Source: Ignavibacteriaceae bacterium
GTDB lineage: Bacteria; Bacteroidota; Ignavibacteria; Ignavibacteriales; Ignavibacteriaceae
NCBI GenBank assembly: GCA_026193755.1
Contig: JAPHUI010000430.1
Coordinates: 1-10,129, forward strand
DNA: 10,129 bases
Reading direction: 5' to 3'
In this document: in pieces, positions 5,541-10,129 of the stretch
Position numbering within the stretch: position 1 is the stretch's first letter
Layout of the letters: each line of letters opens with the position of its first letter
Made by a program: the position numbers and the translations under genes
The notes under the pieces: model-generated
Told to the model about the DNA's origin: nothing
Databases searched by the model: none
The model's input: only the letters and a program-made list of their open reading frames with translations

Positions 5541-7955
5541 ATGTATATAAAATACTGTCTTATAGCATTATTTTTCTTTCCTTCTTTAATTTATTCACAG
5601 ACATTAAGTCTCTCTGGTGGGATCAGCGATTCACAATCCGGTAATGCGCTTCCGTATGCGAACGTGCGTGTTTTAAATACTACCCTCGGCACAGCGGCAA
5701 ATATTAACGGAGAGTTTGAGCTTAAACTTGCTCGAGGGAGTTATACGCTTGTAGCTTCTTATATAGGTTATTATTCAGATACTGCAACGGTTGAATTGAG
5801 CAGTAACTTGCGCGGTGTAAACTTTTCTTTAACGAAAACGGATATACTCCTGCCCGAAATTGTGATTCTTCCCGGAGAAAATCCTGCACTGGCAGTAATC
5901 CGTAAGGCTATTGAAAAAAAGAAAGAAAGAAATAAAAAGCTAAATACTTATGAGTTTGAAGCATATACAAAAGGACTAATACGAACAACAGATGAAATTA
6001 GTGCAAGAGGTAGAACAGTATCTGCAGGAGTGGGTGCAGGTGAAGATTCTGCAGATTTAAAAATTACCGGAATACTTGAAAATCAGAGCAAGGGATATTT
6101 TAAAAAACCAGATCAGTTTAAAGAAACTATTATTGCGCGGAAGCAAAGTGCTAATTTCCCACCGACAATTAACACAATCACCGGGGGAAGACTGATTCAG
6201 AATTTTTATGAAGATAACATTGCGTTTTTCGGTGGCGATCTTCCCGGACCAATATCCGAGGATGCGCTTGATTACTACTACTATTACATAGATAAAGTTG
6301 TTCTAAAAAACAACCGAAAAGTTTTTAAACTTTTTATGAAACCTAAAAGTTCAGATGACCCAGGATTTATTGGAAGCATTTTCATAAACGACAGCACTTT
6401 TGAACTTATTCAGGTTGAATTGGAGCTGAATCGTGCAGCAAACCCCGGAGGTATCTTTGATACAATTAGCATCTTTCAACAATTTACAAGTTACGATGAT
6501 ATTTATATGCCGGCTGATTACAGACTTTTTGCTAAAGGAAATTTTCTCGGGCTTGCCCGTTTCGGGTTTGAGCTTAATACAATTCTATACGATTATAAAA
6601 TCAATCCCGAATTAAGCGAGGATATTTTTACAAAAGCAATTGTAACTGTTGTTCCTGATGCTGATAAAAAAGATTCACTCTACTGGACTTCAACTCAAAC
6701 TATTCCGAATACTAATGAAGAAGATAAAGCTTACAAAAGGATAGATAGTTTGAGGAATGTTCCCGTTACTTTCTGGGATCAGTTTTCCTGGCTAAGTACG
6801 AGGACGTACTTTTCAGAAAATTTTGCAATTAACGGCACACTTAATTTATGGCGATTTAATAGTGTAGAAGGATTCACACCCAGGCTTGGATTTTATTTTG
6901 AAGATGATCTCGATCAAAGATTAAACTCATCAGTTGATCTTGCTTATGGATTCTCTGATAAGCGTTTCAAAACAGATTTTGCTTTTGAATATCTTCTGGG
7001 AGATTACAGAACTACTTCAATTAATTTTAATGCATACAACTCAATTAAAATACTTTTCGGCAGTTCGGATGAGTATGCTGATCTTACAGCATCACTTTTG
7101 GCTTTATTGAATAAAGAAGAATTTCGCAATTACTATTATTCAGCAGGGTTTGATTTTAAAGTTGAAAGTGAAGTTTTTCCTGTACTTGCTTTAAGTGCAG
7201 GATTCCTTAATCGAAAAGATAAAAGTGCGCAGAATAATACTGACTTTGCTTTTTTCAGGAAAGACAAAGAATATCATGTAAATCCTCTCATATATGAAAC
7301 AAGCATCAATGCTATTACTGCAGGATTTAAATTGGATTTCAGAGATTATATTGAAGACGGTTATTTTAGAAGAAGAACATCTCTTGGTAAATCATACACT
7401 AATTTTTCGGGAGATGTAACTTATTCAAACTCTGACTGGCTTGGAAGCGATCTTGAATTTACGACTTACAGATTATACATCGATAATTTTACAAGAACTT
7501 TCCGCTCCGCATTCCTTAATATTAAACTCTTTGGGATGTACAACTTTGGAGCTTTGCCATATCAGGATATGTATGCATTACCCGGCAATATTAATCTTCT
7601 TTCAAAATCATTCACATTTCGCACGCTAAGAGTAAATGAAATTTTTGGTGAGAGAGTTGCAACGCTTAATCTTGAATATAACTTGCGTGATGAATTGTTT
7701 AAATTATTACGCATTCCTGGTTTTAAAGATTGGGAAATAACTTTAAACCTGTTCTATAATTCTGCGGTTACTGAAATAGGAGATGAGTCTGCTTCACTTC
7801 TGCCAGTTAAAATAGAAACCTTTAATAAACCTTTTTATGAAATTGGTTTTGGTTTGGGGCAGGGAATAATTCCCTTGGAGCTTGAGTTTGCCTGGAAGTT
7901 AAATTACAGAGGAAGCAATAATTTTGTTATTAGTCTAAATACGTTTGCGTTTTAA
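5541..7955 (+). CDS. DUF5686-family outer-membrane protein with carboxypeptidase-regulatory-like domain
   Basis: An 804-residue protein, about the usual length for this family. Residues 1-20 are a signal peptide (YCLIALFFFPSLIYSQ, cleavage near Ser19/Gln20). Residues about 23-107 form a carboxypeptidase-D-regulatory-like beta domain (GNALPYANVRVLNTTLG, INGEFELKLARGSYTL, ASYIGY), the extension often found on outer-membrane proteins of Bacteroidota. From NPALAVIRKAIEKK (114-127) the DUF5686 region begins and runs to the end. Its C-terminal half has alternating aromatic strands of a transmembrane beta-barrel, and the protein closes with a terminal Phe (NTFAF), as many barrel proteins do. A Tyr run (DYYYYYID) occurs near residue 250. 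The start has no Shine-Dalgarno; a -7 box lies just upstream. It is divergent from a LolA-like gene, so both products are envelope proteins. Transport or assembly function is unknown. Confidence 0.9.
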   Translation: MYIKYCLIALFFFPSLIYSQTLSLSGGISDSQSGNALPYANVRVLNTTLGTAANINGEFELKLARGSYTLVASYIGYYSDTATVELSSNLRGVNFSLTKTDILLPEIVILPGENPALAVIRKAIEKKKERNKKLNTYEFEAYTKGLIRTTDEISARGRTVSAGVGAGEDSADLKITGILENQSKGYFKKPDQFKETIIARKQSANFPPTINTITGGRLIQNFYEDNIAFFGGDLPGPISEDALDYYYYYIDKVVLKNNRKVFKLFMKPKSSDDPGFIGSIFINDSTFELIQVELELNRAANPGGIFDTISIFQQFTSYDDIYMPADYRLFAKGNFLGLARFGFELNTILYDYKINPELSEDIFTKAIVTVVPDADKKDSLYWTSTQTIPNTNEEDKAYKRIDSLRNVPVTFWDQFSWLSTRTYFSENFAINGTLNLWRFNSVEGFTPRLGFYFEDDLDQRLNSSVDLAYGFSDKRFKTDFAFEYLLGDYRTTSINFNAYNSIKILFGSSDEYADLTASLLALLNKEEFRNYYYSAGFDFKVESEVFPVLALSAGFLNRKDKSAQNNTDFAFFRKDKEYHVNPLIYETSINAITAGFKLDFRDYIEDGYFRRRTSLGKSYTNFSGDVTYSNSDWLGSDLEFTTYRLYIDNFTRTFRSAFLNIKLFGMYNFGALPYQDMYALPGNINLLSKSFTFRTLRVNEIFGERVATLNLEYNLRDELFKLLRIPGFKDWEITLNLFYNSAVTEIGDESASLLPVKIETFNKPFYEIGFGLGQGIIPLELEFAWKLNYRGSNNFVISLNTFAF

Positions 7956-7962
7956 AATAAAA

Positions 7963-7984
7963 AAGCGCCCGAAAGTGAGCGCTT
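7963..7984 (-). terminator. Intrinsic terminator of the RRM gene
   Basis: AAGCGC (7963-7968) and GCGCTT (7979-7984) form a perfect 6-bp stem. Inside it there is one mismatch followed by a C-G and a G-T pair. On the minus strand the stem is followed by a T-rich run (complement of the A-run at 7954-7964), the classic layout, 28 bases after the RRM stop. On the plus strand it sits 7 bases past the DUF5686 stop but lacks a following T-run, so it may only weakly stop that transcript. Confidence 0.8.
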
Positions 7985-8012
7985 GAACAAAAAAATAACA
8001 CCAATATAGATT

Positions 8013-8264
8013 TTATTCTTTTGGTTTTGCCTCGTTTACAACTATGTTCCTGCCATTCATCTCAGAACCATTCAGAGCTTCAATAGCAGCTTTGGCTTCG
8101 GAATCATTTTCCATTTCTACGAAACCGAATCCTTTAGAACGTCCGGATCGGCGATCAACAACAACAGTAGCAGAAACAACTGTACCGTATGGAGTAAAAG
8201 CTTGTTTTAATCCTTCGTCGTTTACTGCCCATGGGAGACTTCCCACAAAAAGTTTTTTGCTCAC
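8013..8264 (-). CDS. Single-RRM RNA-binding protein
   Basis: An 83-residue cytosolic protein made almost entirely of one RNA-recognition motif. RNP2 is LFVGSL (5-10) and RNP1 is KGFGFVEM (44-51), with the aromatic RNA-stacking residues Phe6, Phe46 and Phe48. The rest of the domain (EAKAAIEALNG, 56-66; INVV-like last strand NIVVNEAKP, 73-81) is standard. It ends in a short acidic/lysine tail without the glycine-rich extension of many cyanobacterial Rbp proteins. Such proteins bind single-stranded RNA and are often cold- or stress-responsive; that role is inferred. The start codon is GTG (8262-8264), supported by AGAGG six bases upstream. It is followed by a strong terminator and preceded by a 188-bp leader, so it is probably its own transcription unit. 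Confidence 0.95.
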   Translation of the reverse strand: MSKKLFVGSLPWAVNDEGLKQAFTPYGTVVSATVVVDRRSGRSKGFGFVEMENDSEAKAAIEALNGSEMNGRNIVVNEAKPKE

Positions 8265-8270
8265 AAGAGA

Positions 8271-8275
8271 CCTCT
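8271..8275 (-). promoter_or_regulatory. Shine-Dalgarno fixing the GTG start of the RRM gene
   Basis: On the minus strand AGAGG is followed by TCTCTT and then GTG, a 6-base spacing. Together they read AGAGGTCTCT, itself a short palindrome. This site decides the GTG start. The first in-frame ATG is deep inside the RRM at residue 51. Confidence 0.7.
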
Positions 8276-8297
8276 ATTAGTAATTAAACAACAATTA

Positions 8298-8309
8298 TGG
8301 CAAAAGCCA
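8298..8309. other. Small hairpin in the RRM gene leader
   Basis: TGGC (8298-8301), AAAA, GCCA (8306-8309) form a 4-bp stem-loop. It lies about 34 bases upstream of the GTG start. If the promoter at 8318-8345 is real, the hairpin sits very close to the 5' end of the transcript, where it could affect stability. Confidence 0.35.
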
Positions 8310-8317
8310 CATCTAAA

Positions 8318-8345
8318 AATATAAAAACTCTTACTAAACTCTCAA
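8318..8345 (-). promoter_or_regulatory. Sigma70-like promoter for the RRM gene
   Basis: On the minus strand, TTGAGA (complement of 8340-8345) and TATATT (complement of 8318-8323) are separated by 16 bases. Each differs from the TTGACA/TATAAT consensus at one position. Transcription would begin near 8311, giving a leader of about 45 nt. Bacteroidota proper use a different box, so the call depends on the lineage. Confidence 0.4.
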
Positions 8346-8368
8346 TAGTTAAAAACTAAATGATAAAG

Positions 8369-8388
8369 GCAATTTTTGAATAAATTGC
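8369..8388. promoter_or_regulatory. Inverted repeat upstream of the RRM promoter
   Basis: GCAATTT (8369-8375), TTGAAT, AAATTGC (8382-8388) form a perfect 7-6-7 inverted repeat in the leader between the DUF5916 stop and the RRM gene. It lies about 24 bp upstream of the proposed -35 box and could be an operator. A short direct repeat AGTCGA follows at 8395-8400 and 8406-8411, 11 bp apart, which is one helical turn. Confidence 0.4.
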
Positions 8389-8452
8389 AATATAAGTCGA
8401 TAATCAGTCGAGCCACTATACCTGATTTATAAATATCTGTCTGAATGTACAC

Positions 8453-10129
8453 TTACAACCAGTACGTTATCTTTAGCATAAAAATGTTATCCGGCTTCAC
8501 ACTTAACAAGTTGTTGAATGAATTTCCAAACCGGAAGTCACCGGTTGGTTCTTCATCTTCTCTGCTTTGAGTCCAGACAAGAAATAGAGTAGAACCCGCC
8601 ATATACTCCCATCTTAGTACTGCGTTCCCCCTTAATGATATATAATTGAAATCGGGGTTGCTAATTGTCTGCGATTCTGCTTGACCCTCTCCATCGGGAT
8701 CAAGTGTATATGTAGTTACCTCGCCATTCGCATTGATACCTTGTTCAATAGTAGATCCGTTCTCACCATAGACTGTAAAATCATATGAGCTTGGTCTTTG
8801 AAGGAATTTAAAATCACTAAAGCTTCCTGAAGCAATAAGAGGCTGTAAATAAATCTGGAAACTTAGCTTAGGATTAATAATCCAGTCGGCGCGGATATTT
8901 GCCGAAAATGTATTTTGATCAAGATGAGAAAAGACATATCGTTTGCCATAAGTATCAGTAGCAACCGGATCAGAAAAATTTCCGATCCATTGAGTTTCAT
9001 AAATATCTTTGTAAAATTCTGGTCCAACAGAAAGTGTCAAAGTTGGTAGAACTTTAAATTCAAAATTTGTGTAAATACCGCGGGAAGTTCCGTCTTTACC
9101 GGTGCTTAAATTTCCACCAAGGGATAAAACCCACCATACTCTGTTATCCGTGCCGATTTCAAAACTGACCGAGTTTTTTTCAGGATTTAATGTTAACGGT
9201 CCACCGCGTGTCCTTCTTGAATTTAAAGTTGAAGGATTGTATACGTATGAAAGATTAGCGTTGTAATAATCGCGTGATGCAAAGTAAGATCCAACCCGAT
9301 AACCCTGAGCAATCCGGTTCCCTCCAAAATCATAACTAACAAATGTAGCTGCATTAAATCCGAAATACTGATAAAAATCTGTTGGAACATTCCATATATA
9401 ATTTGTATAAAAATGAGCGTTTACATAATCACTGTAGGAACCAAAGCCAAGATCATTAACTTCAAACTTCGGACTTATAAATCCTATAGCAGTATTGAAA
9501 GTAAACCGTCCTCGGTTTTTGTTTAACATTAACCTTCCACTGTAGCCGGTTAATGAGGTGACAGAACTGTCAACCGAAATATGTGTAGCATCAGGGCGTT
9601 GGAAATAGTGTGTTGGACTTTGTTGAAGCGAAATCATTCTATCCGTAGTGCCTGTAACATTTGAAAGAGCAGCCCAGCCCGTTAGAACATAAGTATTTTG
9701 AGAATCTAAAAATGTCCAGCCATCACTTGCAGCAACAAAGGCATTTTTGTTTATTTGAGAGTTGAGAGATTGATCATCAAAAAATCGATTTGTAAAAGTC
9801 GAAAGTATTCCAAATCCCTGTCTGCCGGAATTAAAATCTCTCTGAAGACGAAGAACTCCGTAGTATGTTGCTGGTTCTACTTCTGCGTTTGAATTTACAC
9901 CGTTTACATTTATATCCGCGTATTCACGTTTTGTCAATGATTGAATTGTACCCAATTTCCACCCATCATAAACCTGGCCTGAAATCTTTGCTGCACCAAG
10001 TATGTGTGTTCCGTTTGGAATATCTGCATAATCATAAGAGGGAAGTACACCTTGAGGCGCTCTACCAATTCTTCTACTGTAAAAGATATTTGTTGTTGGC
10101 CAATTGAATGAAACACTGTTGTTTGTTCC
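8453..10129 (-). CDS. DUF5916-family outer-membrane protein, 5' end beyond the right edge
   Basis: The frame is open from the window edge down to TAA at 8453-8455, giving 558 residues of the C-terminal part. There is no start codon of its own inside the window. The TTG at 9953-9955 is an internal Leu, because upstream codons keep the family motifs: FYSRRIGRAPQG, then YADIPNGTHILGAAKISGQ and DGWKLGTIQSLTKREYA. This is the conserved entry of the DUF5916 barrel. The rest is rich in alternating aromatic strands (YQYFGFNAATFVSYDFGG, NTFSANIRADWIINPKLSFQIYLQP) ending LRWEYMAGSTLFLVWTQSR and ITYWL, as expected for an outer-membrane beta-barrel. Complete members usually carry a signal peptide and a CBM9-like sugar-binding domain at the front, which would lie outside. 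Function is not established. The RRM gene lies 188 bp downstream on the same strand, probably with its own promoter. Confidence 0.92.
   Translation of the reverse strand, partial: GTNNSVSFNWPTTNIFYSRRIGRAPQGVLPSYDYADIPNGTHILGAAKISGQVYDGWKLGTIQSLTKREYADINVNGVNSNAEVEPATYYGVLRLQRDFNSGRQGFGILSTFTNRFFDDQSLNSQINKNAFVAASDGWTFLDSQNTYVLTGWAALSNVTGTTDRMISLQQSPTHYFQRPDATHISVDSSVTSLTGYSGRLMLNKNRGRFTFNTAIGFISPKFEVNDLGFGSYSDYVNAHFYTNYIWNVPTDFYQYFGFNAATFVSYDFGGNRIAQGYRVGSYFASRDYYNANLSYVYNPSTLNSRRTRGGPLTLNPEKNSVSFEIGTDNRVWWVLSLGGNLSTGKDGTSRGIYTNFEFKVLPTLTLSVGPEFYKDIYETQWIGNFSDPVATDTYGKRYVFSHLDQNTFSANIRADWIINPKLSFQIYLQPLIASGSFSDFKFLQRPSSYDFTVYGENGSTIEQGINANGEVTTYTLDPDGEGQAESQTISNPDFNYISLRGNAVLRWEYMAGSTLFLVWTQSREDEEPTGDFRFGNSFNNLLSVKPDNIFMLKITYWL

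Noticed and set aside
6265..6290. Tyrosine-codon run (TAC/TAT repeats) in the DUF5686 gene
   Set aside because: Short, mixed codons within a tyrosine-rich barrel protein; not a meaningful microsatellite.
8044..8280. 78-codon plus-strand frame opposite the RRM gene
   Set aside because: Lies almost wholly antisense to the conserved RRM motifs; low-information composition and no ribosome-binding site.
9865..10116. Two short frames (one per strand) at the right end
   Set aside because: Both overlap the DUF5916 reading frame, which carries the family's conserved motifs across the same bases.
1..10129. Defence system, CRISPR array, phage or transposon
   Set aside because: No regularly spaced repeats, integrase, transposase, toxin-antitoxin pair or nuclease domains were seen on either strand.

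Overview
The window is about 10.1 kb of AT-rich bacterial chromosome, densely packed with genes that face both ways. The protein set points to the Bacteroidota/Ignavibacteriota lineage. It includes a DUF5686-type outer-membrane protein with an N-terminal carboxypeptidase-regulatory-like domain, a DUF5916-type outer-membrane protein, a small single-RRM RNA-binding protein, and a nucleoside kinase with an ATP-cone in front. Several starts lack a clear Shine-Dalgarno sequence, and one start is preceded by the Bacteroidota-type -7 motif. Ignavibacteria is my best guess within the group, but that is inferred from gene content. I see no rRNA, tRNA, transposon, phage gene or CRISPR array.

Layout, left to right. 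An open frame at the left edge (2-193, +) is the tail of a gene I do not recognise. It converges on an ATP-cone/uridine-kinase-family protein (235-1578, -). A 192-bp divergent spacer then leads to a secreted DUF1579 protein (1771-2385, +) and an OsmC-type peroxiredoxin (2411-2839, +). Four bases later the direction reverses. A minus-strand run follows, read from right to left: a LolA-like secreted protein (4679-5413), a HAD phosphatase (4012-4629), a TANGO2/NRDE protein (3131-3901) and a small COG2388 acetyltransferase (2844-3122). Short hairpin-forming repeats sit in the spacers on both sides of the HAD gene. A 127-bp divergent spacer separates the LolA-like gene from the DUF5686 outer-membrane protein (5541-7955, +). 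A strong terminator next to that gene serves the minus-strand RRM gene (8013-8264, GTG start). A 188-bp leader with an inverted repeat and a sigma70-like promoter precedes the RRM gene. The window ends inside a DUF5916 outer-membrane protein (8453 to beyond 10129, -).

How the genes work together. Three envelope proteins (LolA-like, DUF5686, DUF5916) lie within 5.5 kb, but only the first two share a promoter region. NRDE and the acetyltransferase are almost certainly co-transcribed, as they are 8 bp apart. DUF1579 and OsmC are probably co-transcribed, with a 25-bp gap. Otherwise this looks like ordinary core and housekeeping chromosome. I did not find a convincing undescribed system. The items most worth a second look are the kinase's domain architecture, the RRM control region, the intergenic hairpin repeats, and the two genes cut by the window edges.
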